Shown: one piece after another, positions 10,811-23,934 of the stretch
How the letters are laid out: the number at the start of each line of letters is the position of its first letter
How positions within the stretch are numbered: position 1 is the stretch's first letter
Assembly (NCBI GenBank): GCA_013397455.1
Contig: VYZB01000211.1
Span: 655,757 to 719,756, forward strand
Reading direction: 5' to 3'
From: Crotophaga sulcirostris
Lineage: Eukaryota; Chordata; Aves; Cuculiformes; Crotophagidae
Length of the DNA stretch: 64,000 nt
Program-made: the position numbers and the translations under genes
Notes under the pieces: generated by a model
Database searches by the model: none
Seen by the model: only the letters and a program-made list of their open reading frames with translations
Told to the model about the DNA's origin: nothing

Positions 10811-13412
10811 ATTTAAGTCAGTAGGCAAGAGTATTATACTGGGGGCAAGACTGCCAAATGCATTTTTGTGTATTTGTGTGGGTAGAGCACTTTGACCCAT
10901 CCAGAACTCAGACTCAAAAAGTCATTGCTGGTACAGGTAAAGGGGGGCAAAGCAAAGGTATCGGGGAATGAGGCCTGAAGGAAGAACAAGAGAAAGAAAA
11001 TGTCATCAGCATCTGGATAGTTTTAGATGCAGTTCAAGGCATTCATCTTATTAATCTGATTTACCTCAAGCTGGACAGATACCTGTGATCTATAAGGCTT
11101 TTGTAAGAAGAATCAGCAGAATATGTGGGAAACAGACTAATATGGTAAGTTGAAAAATATGCAGCTATAACAACACAGGAAAACAGAAAAAAACACTTGC
11201 TTCTGCAGTGATGTACAGATAAAAGAAGGGTTATTTGGAGTCAATGTGAACTTCTAAATTTCCCTTCCAAAAATATAAACAAACAGTAAGAGTCGGAATC
11301 TGGACTCATTTACATAAAAGTAAATATATTTACTTTATTTGATGGAATTGCTCTGAATACAACTGAGACTAAAATCTAACTTAATGTTGTCTTCCTATGA
11401 TCAGACCTAATTTAACTGTAGGAGCTACACGGGACTTTAACAAGATCAGAAATTAAACGGTGCAGTAACCTTTACCAGTGAAAGAATAGAGTGACCTGAC
11501 TAGCTTATCTGTCTCTGCTGCTCTACCTTTGATGAGTATTATAGAAACAGCAAGCTTGAAACTTAGTTCCAGTGAGGATAGTACGTATGAAATCTGACTT
11601 GCCACATCTTACAGGAAATTTTCTGCATGGTGACCTTTTGCCAAAACAAATTGTATGAAGTTGCTAGCGTTTGCAGGTAGTTGGCAGTTTGCTGTCCAAA
11701 GCAAATACAAGAAACTCAATGCGCAGTGGCAGCTATGAAAACTGTTGTGTCTAAACAAACTAATCAGAACACAGTTCCTGAGACACAGTGCTTTATAAAT
11801 TATTCGTTTAAGGAGTGAGCTTATGTAAAGAGACATTGCATAACCCAGTTATAAAAATTAAAGAATTTGTGCTTAAATATGATAACATAGTTTTCTAAAT
11901 ACATCTTGAAAAAATGATATACTTGTATATATAACTACACATGTATATGGTAATGTCTTATGAAACATTGTCTTTTCTTGTTGGGATGATATCATGGACA
12001 AAATCATAGCCTTCCTTTAGTCAAAGTAACATTTCACATTAACAAGGACAAGATTTTTTGAAATTTTTGATGGGTTTTAGTGCTTTTCAGTAGTACTAGT
12101 ATTTTAATTAAAAAGAATGATGTATTGTACTGGCAGAAGTCCCAGTAAGACCTAAATGACTTATAGACCATTTAGTAGTATAAAAAGTGAAGATCTCCCC
12201 AATATCTCATTTATTTTCAGCAAAAAGCTTACAATGGATTCTCAATATTTTACTTTTCCCAAAAGTCCATCCTTAAGTTTTCATAGAGAAACAACAACAT
12301 ACAGCAATCGGGTATAAATCAGTATTTCCCATTATATTCACAGCTTCAAATGCAGGCATTCAGTCTTAGTGTGTCATCCAAACTCCATTTCCAATTTTCA
12401 ACTTTTTTCAGCTTGTGGATCTCTCAGATTTTCCAAAAGCAGTATGAATCCTCCTGTCAGCAATTCTCCTAGCAATAGTCTTCGGGGTTTTATTTGCCTT
12501 TCCCAGATCAAAAGTTGAGAACCACTATCTCTTCATTAGTTTGTGAAGAGCATAATTCATGTAACCTATTTTAGACGTCTGTCTCAGACTGGAATGTATC
12601 ACTCCCCAGAGACACCTATCTTCTTCCTTTCACTGTAGCTATAGCTGAGACTACTAACAAACGTTAGTGGAGACCACCACCAGTAGCATCAAAACTATAA
12701 AAAGAAGTCAAGAGTGCTGAGGTTCCCCATCCCACCTGGAAGGCTGTCAAGCTATCCAGAAAAATTTTTCCATTAAAATTCAGAAATAGATTAACCAATT
12801 GAGAAACCAGGAAACCAGAGATAGGATCTTCAGGTCTATTTATGTAAATCCCAGCTGTTATAGGTCTATGCAGGTAAGTAGCTTGCAGGGTGAACCACCA
12901 TTTTCCATTTTGGGGAAAAAAGAGAAAGTCATTCTGCTTGTAATAGGGAGAACTGTAAAAGACTTCTTGCCTTGCAAAAATAGGCTTGAGAAATAACAGC
13001 CAGAATGGTCACATTCAAGTATTTAGGCAACTTCTTGCTTTGAAAATCAAAGCTGTTCATTTCATTCATTTTTCCTTAAAAACAGTACACATATCCACTC
13101 CATCGATATTTGTTACAGTTTATATCTCATAGCAGAGAATTTCTCTTCACGAAAGCATTGTCATTGTATTAATATAACTCAAAGATTGTGTGTAGGGACC
13201 TCTGTGGTTTACTTCTGTGGGTCAGGGATGAATCAGCACTTGTATTGGTACTTCCTATCATCTCTTTTCAGTCACATATTTATACTGAAATCTACCACCA
13301 ACTTAAACAGTAGGTCTTATATGTTGATGCCATCTTTAAAATTGTCATGTGTATGACAGAATCCTCTAGTCTATGCAGAGAAGGTAATTTTCAGAGCACT
13401 TTCTACTCATCT
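10811..13412. other. Unique AT-rich non-coding DNA
   Basis: No gene is supported. The part at 12,360-12,545 ends in TTGAGAACCACTAT and has some flavour of an old DNA-transposon or SINE relic, but I could not assign it. Confidence 0.55.
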
Positions 13413-13448
13413 CTTCCTTGATGTAGATAACTTCCTTGATGTAGATAA
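13413..13448. repeat. Perfect 18-bp tandem duplication
   Basis: The 18-bp unit CTTCCTTGATGTAGATAA occurs twice with no spacer and no mismatch (13,413-13,430 and 13,431-13,448). Perfect identity suggests recent slippage. Confidence 0.95.
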
Positions 13449-13984
13449 CCTTTAAAGGGCCGGTCTAATTTTAAAACAAAGAAACCCCATTTTCCTACTG
13501 AACTTGTAACAGAATATCTCAGAAAGCAGATGACTCCTACCACACAAAGCCCAAGGATATCCAGGGCTTATATAATGCAAGAGAAATAATGGACATGAAT
13601 CCAGTGGAGAACTGAGGTGTGTAATGTTAGTGTTTTATGTAAGTGTCTTGTAACCACATCAAAATGAATTTCCAAGCTTTAAATATTTAAGACAAAAAAA
13701 AACAAACTGTAGGGAGAAATCACTCTGGCTGGTTCTTTCTTCTATGAAACAGAAAAGAATCGAGATATCTGTATTACTCTAAAGTGGCACTTCAAGATTG
13801 TCTGGTGGAAAAAAATAGTCTGATTTCTTAATGTCAGAGAAAAGCTATTTCAAATGCTTTTCTGTGTGAAAATGGTGGTACTCAGTTATTTCCTATGGAT
13901 ATATCAGGAGATATTGTACTGTCAGCCCTTCGAATTTGAAGAGAATAGTTTGACTTTAGGGGACCACTACACATTTCTTGAACT
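13449..13984. other. Unique non-coding DNA
   Basis: No gene or repeat recognised. Confidence 0.55.
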
Positions 13985-14175
13985 CCACACTTTTTGGTGT
14001 GTGTGTCTCTTATTTATTTATGTTTAACACCAGCAACCTCCATTAATCAGCTGCAGAACACAAGCAGAATTCCAGCTGGCCTTGGCAAGAGACTCTGCTG
14101 GGAAGTAACCTCAGACAGCTTCACTGTGGCAATTAAGCACTCATTCATTAGCAGTGTGAAAATATAAAGGGTGTT
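13985..14175. other. Candidate conserved non-coding element
   Basis: A block of balanced composition inside AT-rich DNA has no simple repeats, no long frame and closely spaced homeodomain-type cores (CCATTAATCAG, GGCAATTAAGCACTC, CATTCATTAGC). It also has an E-box-like CAGCTG at about 14,050. This texture is typical of vertebrate developmental enhancers, but conservation cannot be judged from one sequence. Confidence 0.25.
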
Positions 14176-14900
14176 GGAGGAAAACAGACATATATCACAT
14201 CCAAACTTTTGAAGGAAGGAATTTCATTTTAATTTCACAGATTCCTTTGCCCTAAACCAATTTATTCCAACCCTGCAAGAAGGTGGCTTGAACTACAAAC
14301 AGTGGTTTGTAGAGTCTAGTTTCGCTTTTCCTAATGAAAAATTTCACCAAGTAACCCTCAGGAACAAATTAGGTCCACACTGCTGATCTATATGCAGTCT
14401 TTCAGTTCACAATTTCCATGAACATTTTATGAAGGGAATTAGTCCAATATCATAGACACACTGGACCAGCTGCTATTGAAAATTGTTTGTGCTAAGATTC
14501 AGAATTAAGCTACAACTTAGATAAGTTCTGTAATTTTTTGTGGCACTTGTTTGTACAGTTCAAATACTTTGGGTGAGCCCCTTAACCCCAAGGAAGAAAA
14601 CATCATTTACAGAGTAATGAGGAATAGGGTATGACCAAGGTCCTGGAGTGAATCAGTATCACTGTGTGCAGTTTTGTTGTCAACTATCCTTCAAGAAGGA
14701 TGTGTCTGACCTTATTCTTTTGAAAAGCCTGATTGTAACCAAACGGTTTGTATTTGTAGTCACTTTTATGCTTTGACTCAGGAGATGATTAATCTTGTAG
14801 GCTTTAAAGAGAAGTTAAATGCAACCTCTGCCAAATGTTTAACCACTGGAGACATTCATTAATTCAGATATTTTCTTGGGGAACTTATATCTCTTTTATG
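14176..14900. other. Unique non-coding DNA
   Basis: No gene or repeat recognised. Confidence 0.55.
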
Positions 14901-15019
14901 GGAAGAGAGGAGAAGGGGAAGGGGAAGGGGAAAAGGAAGAGGAAAGAGAAAAGGAAGGGGAAAGAGAAAAGGAAGGGGAAGGGCAAGGGCAAGGGGAAGG
15001 GGAAGTGGAAGGGGAGGGA
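14901..15019 (+). repeat. Purine microsatellite, (GGGGAA)n-like
   Basis: About 120 bases are almost pure purine on the plus strand, built from GGGGAA, GGAAAA and GAGAAAAG units, with GGGCAA variants near 14,980-14,990 and one GTGG. Frames through it translate as Gly-Lys/Glu repeats on plus and Pro-Leu/Phe repeats on minus; these are products of the repeat, not proteins. Mirror-symmetric purine runs of this kind can form triplex or G-quadruplex DNA. Confidence 0.95.
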
Positions 15020-17932
15020 ATCCTTCCAAGGATGAAGTATTTTCCATTGTATCCATAACCAATAAAGAATAGAGGAAGGGCAATAAGTAAGACCTTTCAA
15101 TTCTGAAAATCATCTTGCAGAGCTCTGAAATACTTTAAAGTAAGCTGTGGTTACACTAGTTGGCATATAGAGCCAACAGCCCATTAGCCAGATGAAAATT
15201 GCTGCAATGTGACAGATGTTTGACTCCATTTTTGCCTGGAGGCTGGTGTAAACCAGTAACATTAGTTCTTTGCCAGCTGGATAATATTCCTACACTAGAT
15301 ATTATCTCTTACTCAGGTAATTCAGTGACTGTCCACTCCTTGTTAGCCACTGGAATGAAGGAAAGAATCAGTCTAGGCAAAGGATAATTAATCTTATTAA
15401 AACAGACCAAAACACAACAACTGGAAGTCATTACACCGAAACAAGATTGAGCTTCTGGTCTCAGTTTAATTTCTTGAAAATAAGTGTCCAGAAGTAAGCA
15501 CTTTTACCCCTGTGGCACATTTATTAAAAACCTTAAAAAAAAAATCAACAATTGAGAATCAGCAAAAAGTCTGAACAACTAATTTGAAACATGCAGAAGT
15601 ATTCTAGGTCAGCACTAATGAATCTGACAAAGAAGGGTCGAGAAAATTGTGCTAAAGTGTATTTGTTCTGTAGTAAGTAAACAAGCCATTCAGTAACAAT
15701 TATTTGGGAATATTTCCTAAGTCATATATATTTCACTTGAAATAATGAAATAAAATTAATAGCATGCAAGTGTTTTGTTTTATACATTTGGATTATCTGA
15801 GCAAAACCCTATATTTGTAGCTTGTATCTCAGTATTTTGGTGATCAAGTACGTTTGTTAGTTACATTCAAATGTAGAATTCTTATTATTCACTGTAGCCA
15901 TCTGCTCCTCTCTGTAAAATCAGTAATTATTCTTTATGACAGTTTTCAAACTCTTCCTTTAGCATCTGGCTGATGCAAGAAAACCTAATATGTATCACAA
16001 ACACATTCCAGCAACTCAGTTCAAACAAAATGTTGGAAACTTTTTTTTTTTAATGAATCCTGCTGTAACAAACCAATGGAAAAAACCTCCTCTTCCTCCC
16101 CCCAGCAGCCATATAGTCTAAATACTTCATAAGCCTTATTCTAAGTAATATTTCCCTCAAGTTACCAAAAAACTTAACTACCCATTTGCAGTCAAAAGTA
16201 GCTTATGTTCACTGATACAGAACCACAGTCATTTTCAGACTGCCAGGCACATGTGCAACTACATAAGCTATACAATTATAAGGCTGTTCTTTGGAAAGTA
16301 ATATTTGAAGAGTAACAAAACTCATAGTTTATTCGACCTGCATATAAAACCATTGAAGTATAATACATTTGTCATATTAAAAATGCATCATTAAAATTTA
16401 AAAGCAGGTGCAGTTATTCAATAAGCTAATGGTATAGTCTGAAGACTCTACTCAAGATTGTATTGTTGAATTCCCATCGGGGTAAAACAAAAAGAGAAAA
16501 ACAGAGGGAGGGAATTGGAGTGACCTTGCGCCAAGGTGCTAGTGCCTGATCCTACGTTTCTGGTAGGCTGTGGTTGAGCTCCACTCTGAGGATCTTTAAA
16601 GCACTGCATTTTCGGTGCTGCGAACGGACGAATGCTACAAGTGAGCACGAAAAAAACCAACAGCCACTACAGAGAGATACATGCTGGTGACTCTGCATGT
16701 CCTGTAGGGCACAACTCTTCACGAGAGGAGGTCAAAGGCTGTCTGATGAAGGAAAAAATTAATGCGTATTAATAGGGAAATATTAAGAAAAGAACAAGTT
16801 AAATTTTCCCCTATACTTTAGGACTCAGCTATATACATAGAAAAAACTTGTATGATTCCTAAAGAAAGCGAATAAGTGAGGGGATTTCCAGTTTAAACAC
16901 TGTAGGAATCAGTGGCCTTCTCAAAGCAGCATCCATTTTCAAGTTGTTCTCTCTTTTTTAAGAGTTCCAACCCAAATTTATTTCATGTAACTTATAATTT
17001 AACTTTAAAATCTATTCTAATTTCTTAAAATATCCATTTATTTGATTTCACTGATATTAGACTGCCAACAGCTGAAATGTCAAAATGCTCTTTGACTATG
17101 TATTTTAGCCAGGAGTTTCACGCAGTGGGAGTGGATAAGCAGATCAGAGCTGCGTTTGCTGGGAGCTTTACATTTTCCCTGCTTGAAATTTAGGACTTTC
17201 TCTTTTGGGCTGAACTTAATCTGGAGAGGAATCTGTCCTGTTGTGATCACACCATGGTGCAAATAGACCCAAGCACAGTAAGTGGGGACGTTTGGGGGTC
17301 CACATCCAAACCATTACTAGAATGACAATGTTAATGTTACCAGGGCTCTTGACCGCAGCGGGAACCACTGTTGAGTGAATTTCCATTGCAGGCCAAGTGT
17401 AAACTGATGGATTTAGGAAATAGTAAGTCCTTTGGTGGCTTTAACCATACAAATTTGAGGGAGTTTCTCTGTTAATCTCATATTTTTGAAAGTAAGAAAA
17501 ATAGATCTGGGCTGGTGGGAGAGAAATGGCACAGGACTGATAGTGGCAGAATAGCTACGAGGCAGCTGGATTCTTTTTAGAGAAAAAAGATGGAGCTGAA
17601 AACTGCATAGAGTTGAAAACTGCATTTCAATTCAGCCTGCACTCAAAGTATGGGTATTTAAATGCCCATGGGTTTTCAACGTCTGCTTTATTTAAGAGAG
17701 AACTGCAAGGATGTAGGCCACTTAGTACCAGGTAACATTAATGGTGTTATTCACAGTTAAAGTTTATACATAATGAAGAGGACAGCTCTAAAAAAACCCA
17801 GAGAAATGTGTTGGTCTTTTGTTCACTTTTTTAGCTGACATCTAATAAAAATTATGAAAACAAGATTTTTGGCAAAAGAAAAAGGGAGGGAATAGGAAAG
17901 AGAGAAAAGCAAAATGTTAAAATATTTCTTCA
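15020..17932. other. Unique non-coding DNA, with a local CpG cluster
   Basis: No gene is supported. About ten CpG dinucleotides lie between 16,475 and 16,725 (four of them in 16,610-16,635), against very few in the flanks. The stretch at 17,040-17,440 is less AT-rich and free of recognisable repeats. Confidence 0.55.
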
Positions 17933-18070
17933 GTATCACAGTATCACAGTATAACCAGGTTGGAAGGGACCTCTGAGATCATCAAGTCCAACCTATAAGC
18001 CAACACTAACACCATCTCATCACCTAAACCATGGCACTCAGTGCCTCATCCAGTCTTCTGCTGAAGGTTA
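17933..18070 (-). mobile_element. CR1 LINE 3' end, short, ATCACAGT-tailed subfamily
   Basis: The plus strand opens with CAGTATCACAGTATCACAG, then a CAGGTTGGAAGGGACCTCTGA core and GATCATCAAGTCCAACC. This is the antisense of a CR1 3' end whose terminal octamer is of the ACTGTGAT type rather than ATTCTATG, marking a different CR1 subfamily from the other copies here. Only about 135 bp survive and no ORF2 motif is left. Confidence 0.88.
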
Positions 18071-20377
18071 TTGGGTAGTTTGTCAGTCAACAATGAAATT
18101 TTATCTAAACCTTTAATAATGGTTCAAGAAGATTTGCCATATGTGTAAGGTGTTATGAAATCGGTTAGATTTCTGAAACACTAAGCTCACATGGCTTCCA
18201 GACATACACGGATACTGGGGCATTGTGGTGGAAGTCAGAAGCCTCAGTGGGAAATGTAAAAGCAGCTTTCTATGAAAAATGTCACTAGACTTTCCACCTG
18301 ATGATGGAAAAATTTGTGTCCCTCTCCTTTGTCTTCTGTGAGAGATGGAGAATTTCTGGGGTCCTTTTTCTTCAAACACATCTAAACAGGAATGTGCAGA
18401 AGTAGTAAATTAAGTGCAGAAATACATTATTCATGTGTATACATGTATGTGTTACTGAAATTGTCTCCTTCACTGAGAAAAGCTTTGTCTTGGAATGGAT
18501 ATGTATATACACTTTCTGAATGTAGGCCACATATCATCAGGTTATATTGCTTACGGCACCATCACACTGTGTAAAGAGACAAAACTGAGCTAGGCTTCAC
18601 AGACTAAAATCATACTGCTGAAAAGCATTGTGTTTACTGCTGTTTAACTGAAACATAACCTACAGGCCTGCAAAGAAATACATTTTAGAGGTGCAAATTC
18701 CTTATAGTTGACACATGTGCCTAAAACATGAAAACACCTGAAGTATACACACCCGAAGAGTACACAGCCTTACAGCATATTGACACATATGCAAATTCAT
18801 AGCGATGCATTCCCTTAGTTTTCCTAGCTCTTTCTTCATATAAAAGTATTCTTCAAGCTTCAAACTAAATGATGCAATGCATGTTTGAATTTCCCAATAA
18901 ACTTATATCTTTAAAAGAATACAGCAGCATCTCTAGTAGCAGACAGATTCCCAGTCCAATTAGAAATTCAGAAAAATCACTAGAATATTCAGTATGATTT
19001 TCTTGAATTTCACTGGCAAAGTACACTGCAAATTAACCAAGATCTCATTATTATTTTGGAGTCTGAAACTGTCATTCATTTTCTGCCATTCAAGCAAAGA
19101 TACTTAGTTTCGTATGCTCTTAAGTTTTCTATCAACATAAAATGAAATGGTTAATTTTTAAGCATTTGTTGTTCATTATTCACTAAGGAAAATTATCTGT
19201 TTTATAATTTATCATTGATGTTCTATTTATGTACTGTGAGTGGTTGTCATGGTTTGTTTTTCATCTTTCAAAAATTAAAGATGAACCAGTTCTTCTGTTG
19301 TTACCCACAAATGAAAGAAATGAAAACTTGTTCTTCAGGTTCTAAATCCACGTTTCCATTGACAATATATTTCGCTCTCAAAAGAAGTCACCTTCATTGT
19401 GCACTTTGCCTAGTTTCTGGTTTATTGGGTTGTACACTAGGTAGCACATTTGGCGGAACGCTACATAATTTACTGTTTGATTGAGAAAATGTACATTATA
19501 TTCTTAATATATTTTCAATTAAGTTACATATTCAACAGTTTTTGAATACTTTCCTCACAATTTTCCCAACTATAAACACAGATTTTGCTTTCACAACTCA
19601 GTTTTTGTAATTGCTACTTCTTTTCACTTCTTGTGAAGTCTTGTCCTTAGAATAGTTTGTTGGGGAAAAAAAATCTCCACCAAATGGCGTTCAAATTTGT
19701 AAAAACAAGTAAATTTCGCAGTGCATAGGGAAAAACTTGGTGAATAGTCTTGCCACAAGTTGGTGTCCTTATGTTTAGACACTTTCCCAATTAGTATTTC
19801 AGGTATAGAAAATCCAAGTTTGAGAATAGCGTCTCCTATGTCTGAAATTGCGGTGCTTATTCAGGTGGCTAAACATAGACAGCCAGAGACATCTTAGATG
19901 TCTCAAATTATACAGATTGTCCTCAGAAAGAAAGCAGATGAGGCACACAAAGAGGAGAAGGTCACATCCTTTCTGAGCAGTAGCCAAAGGGAGGGATACC
20001 CTGAGAAACTGCAAAGGCACAAGTTGCAGCTATCACTAGGAAATCAGGTCTTTCCTCTCATACTTGTCACAGATGATACAGAGTTTTCTGTCTACCAATT
20101 CCACTTCTGCCTTCCCTGACTGTGCTGAAGAGCAGTTTTGGAAAGATGTGTGGAGTTTTTACATGCTAAAAAATAAATAAAGCTGAGTTCAGTCAAGAAC
20201 AAGAGATGCCAAGATCAGTTCTGAATATGTCTTCTAGTAATTTACGTTAAATGCATGCAAGTTCTAAATTACATCAAACTTGCTTTACGTGTGGACATTA
20301 GGAGCCCTAAATCCCAAGGGTAAGGTCAATGCCCATTGTGCCTACCATGATCATGTTTGCTACAGTCCACCAGTCTG
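18071..20377. other. Unique AT-rich non-coding DNA
   Basis: No gene or confident repeat. Frames up to 89 codons (for example 19,215-19,484) have no domain and no codon pattern that I trust. Confidence 0.6.
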
Positions 20378-20837
20378 CTGACCTGTGATGCAGCACGAGA
20401 GGGCAAGGAAGCTGATGAATGATCTGGAACGTAAGTCTTACGAGGAACAACTGAGAGAACCGAGACGGTTTGGCCTGGAGGAGGCTGAGGGGAGACTTTG
20501 TTGCTCTCTACAACTACCTGAAAGGAGGTTCTAGTGAGATGGGTGCTGGTCTCTTCTCCCAAGTAACAAATAATAGGATGAGAGGAAATGGCTTCAGGTT
20601 GCACCATGGGGAGGTTTAGATTGGGTATTATGAAATATTTGTTTACTGAAAGAGTGGTGAAGTACTGGAACAAGTTGCCCAGGGAAGTGGTGGAGTCTCC
20701 ATCCCTGGAGGCATTCAAAAAACTTGCAGATGTCAAACTTCATGACATGGTTTAGTAGGCATAGTGGTGCTGGAATGACCGTTGGACTTGACAATCTCAA
20801 AGGTCTTTTCCAACCTTAATGATTCTACGATTCTATG
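20378..20837 (+). mobile_element. CR1 LINE 3' end with frameshifted ORF2 C-terminus
   Basis: The plus strand reads [20 protein letters not shown] from about 20,420 on, the conserved ORF2 C-terminal segment. It then breaks into several frames. Near 20,650-20,720 it shows CTGGAACAAGTTGCCCAGGG and CCATCCCTGGAGGCATTCAA, the usual late landmarks. It ends GTTGGACTTGACAATCTC ... AATGATTCTACGATTCTATG. The 136-codon minus-strand frame at 20,326-20,736 is merely antisense to this element. Confidence 0.93.
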
Positions 20838-22689
20838 GGACTGGTCAGAGAGCAGGACCTGGGCTCATCCGCGTCTGAATTCCAGTATGAAAAGTTACTG
20901 GGATATCCAGGAAATAGGAACCCAACCCATTAGATTATATGGCTTTGTGGTGTCTCAGATCTCTTTGTTCATTGATGAGGTGTGAGACTGGGCAGTGATG
21001 GACAAACAATTGTAGCAACAAGTTGGTATTTTGAGAAGAGCACTTAGAGAATGATTTAAATGTGTTTGACATTGTGTTTGAGTATGGTTGATAATTGAGG
21101 ATAACAATTGGTGATAACACTACCAACATGCCTCTTTTCTTTAACCACTCAAGACCTATAGGATTTAAGCATGTAAGTGACTTGTTTCGGGAAATACAGA
21201 CAAAAGTGGACGTCTCAAGCAGAAAGGGTTTTTTTTCTTCCCACTGGGAAAAACAATCTGTTAAGAACCCAAAACTCTTGGCAGGCATCCCAGACTCATA
21301 TCTTTTCTTAGATAGAATTCTTCACAATGAGCAACTGAAGGGAATGTTAATGGAAATGAAAAAATCTGGGTTGTGATACTAAAGCTTTTTATTTGAGACT
21401 CCAACTAATTGCTTAATGAAGTCTTAGTAACAAGTTGGGGCATTTACCTGTAATTTAGTAAACAATGAAACAACCACAAAAATAGTATATTCATTAGTCT
21501 CTGAGGTAGTAAAATATTATTATCTTCAATTTCAGTGTATATTTATGGTATCATTTGCAAAACAATTGTGCAGCACACACACAAAGCTCATTTTGGAAAA
21601 CACAGAATTCCTTTTTGAAAATCACAATACTGACTCCCCCTCACTTAAGGAACTAGTTCAACTGGGAGTGCAGCAAAGATTTCACAGCATGAGTTTCATA
21701 AAAATTAAATTTAAAAGCTCAAGGACATCAAATTCCATACCAACTAAGTTTTAGAATGTCACAACACAAATTTCAGAGTGAGTTCAGAACAAATTCTGTG
21801 CAATATACCAATATCATAATGATTTTTCCCATAAAAATAGTTGGCAACAAATGCATCCTAGCAAGTCTCACGGTCCCCATGCAACACAGTACATTATTTG
21901 TATTGCAAGCATTGTGTAGGAACTGTGGCACACCCTGTGTATTTATCAGAGATGTCTACATTTGCTCACACGATAGCTTTTTTTCTTAATATTTATACAG
22001 TATTATTTACTTCAAGGATGTTTTTTCCATGCACTTCAAACAATTTTGATGAGCTACATATTAGTACACAGTCATCTTCTGAAATATGTTAATTCCTCCA
22101 AAGTGATGAAATACAGTCACAGACAATTCAGCCCACAATGGCTGAACATGGATTCTCCTGTCCTGTTTTACAGTTAAATAATGACTGAACTCCTTGCTAA
22201 CGAGGTTTTGGAACACTTATTTTGTTTACACTACAGTTTGCTTTCTATAGATTTGTAATTTTGGTGATTACTATAGGCTTTTTGTATTGAAAAATACATT
22301 TTCACTGTTTAAGTTTGTTTAAAAAGTTTATAAATTTTTCAGTCCTGGCAAATTCTTCTGCACTTTGGTTTTGATAAATGGTGCCTACAGTGGCTTTTAA
22401 AGAATAAACAAAGAAGAAAACACTTTCTTTCATATGTAAGCTGATTTAAACCTGCATAATATATGGCTATTTTTAATAAAATTATTTGTAATATCTAATT
22501 CTACTACTAAGAGGAACTAATGTACTTAACTCTACTGTTTCTAAAACTCAAAGATGATAAGGGAGGGAGGAAAAACTATACTTGGAATTTAAGCTGCTTT
22601 TTTTGCAAATATTTGCTTACTATCTACTCAAATACTCCTTTTTTTTTGTTTCACCTGACCTTTATAGTGTTTTTGTATTATCCTTACAG
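20838..22689. other. Unique AT-rich non-coding DNA
   Basis: No gene or confident repeat seen. Frames at 20,935-21,376 on both strands overlap one another and lack any domain. Confidence 0.55.
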
Positions 22690-22835
22690 TGGCAAGTAAA
22701 GACAAATCATTGCCTCTGTTATATAAATGGGTAATTTAGGCAAAGAGAGGGGTAGAGGGATTTGTTCAAGGTCACCTGAGCAGTCTAAAATAATGCTGCA
22801 AAACGGATTTTTCTAGTCCCAAGTTAACAAGTTAT
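22690..22835 (-). repeat. MIR-like SINE relic, reverse orientation
   Basis: TATAAATGGGTAATTTAGGC, AAAGAGAGGGGTAGAGGGAT and GTTCAAGGTCACCTGAGCAG follow in the order of the reverse-complemented MIR core (ATGGGTAAACTGAGGC, AGAGAGGTTAAG, CAAGGTCAC). This is the clearest MIR-type match in the window, and its divergence is consistent with great age. Confidence 0.65.
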
Positions 22836-23934
22836 TAAATCACATTTCCAGTCAGCATGGTATTATACTCCAATATGAATTTGGGGGATCTGTAGACTAT
22901 TTTTGCTTTTTGTATAAAGAGAGCATGCAGAAGGATGGAAAGGAATGAAAGAAAACTGTTAACAATGCAAAAAGCCTTCTGTTAGCGCTAAGGTGAAAAA
23001 ATACGCCATGAACAAGTTTAATTTCATACAACAGAAAAGACAGGACTGCCTGGTAAGACCTCGTGGCACAAGGTTTCTCTGTGCAACAAAAAAAATCTTA
23101 GTGTCCATTCCCTCAAGGATGCAACCAATGAATATCAGTTTGTTACCATGTATGAAACACAAGTTTTCTTTCAATTTGATGTTTGGTTATCAGCATTAGT
23201 CTAAGCTTGTCAGTGGTCCATGTTCAAACCAAGGAAGCAAACAATCCTGGCAAACCAATAATATTACTGCTCTCTAATAACGAGGCCTGATTCAAACATA
23301 GCAGCGCAGATGAAAGCATGTGTGTGAATTCCCCCTCTAAGAAGAGGGGCAGATCAGCTCCCATTCCCCACCTTCTCCCTCCCTTCACAGCAATGAGGAG
23401 TCACAACCAGGCTGACAATAGATGAATATAGTAATCCCAAAACCTAAATCTTTTTCCTCTTCAGAGCATCCAAAGGCTAAGCAAGCCATGCATGAACTTT
23501 TCTTATGATGCTTAATAATATATTTGTAACAAATGTCCAGAAAACTTTGGGTTTAGGAGGAAGAGAAAAGATGAGCAGTCTTGTTCATTAAAAATTAAAT
23601 ATTTGAATATGTTTGCCTTTTCTCTGTCCTCTTACCTTTCATATGTCATTTGTTTTCTGATAATGTGAACTCTATTTGAGGTCTTGCCAAGATCTGGTTC
23701 TGTTTTAACAGAACTGTGTGGACATAGATGGGGTCTGTGGATGCTTCTCAAGGAGTTGGGAGGCAGATTGTTTCTCCTCTTTTTCTTAGCAGAGGAACTA
23801 CACCCATATCATCTTATATACTTCAGGTCTGGTTTTGTGATTAGAGCTAGCTTCTATTTTTGAAGAAAAGAAAAAAAAAGAAAGAAAAATAATTTAGTTC
23901 AGTTCTATGAATAACTGGGCACTTATAATTTAAC
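22836..23934. other. Unique non-coding DNA
   Basis: No gene recognised. Confidence 0.55.

Noticed and set aside
12360..12545. Possible old DNA-transposon relic ending TTGAGAACCACTAT
   Set aside because: Only one short phrase matches memory and no terminal inverted repeats or target duplication were found.
14835..15113. Lys/Gly/Glu-rich and Pro/Leu/Phe-rich ORFs
   Set aside because: Direct translations of the purine microsatellite on the two strands.
20326..20736. 136-codon minus-strand ORF
   Set aside because: Antisense to the plus-strand CR1 at 20,378-20,837. Such antisense frames are common in CR1.
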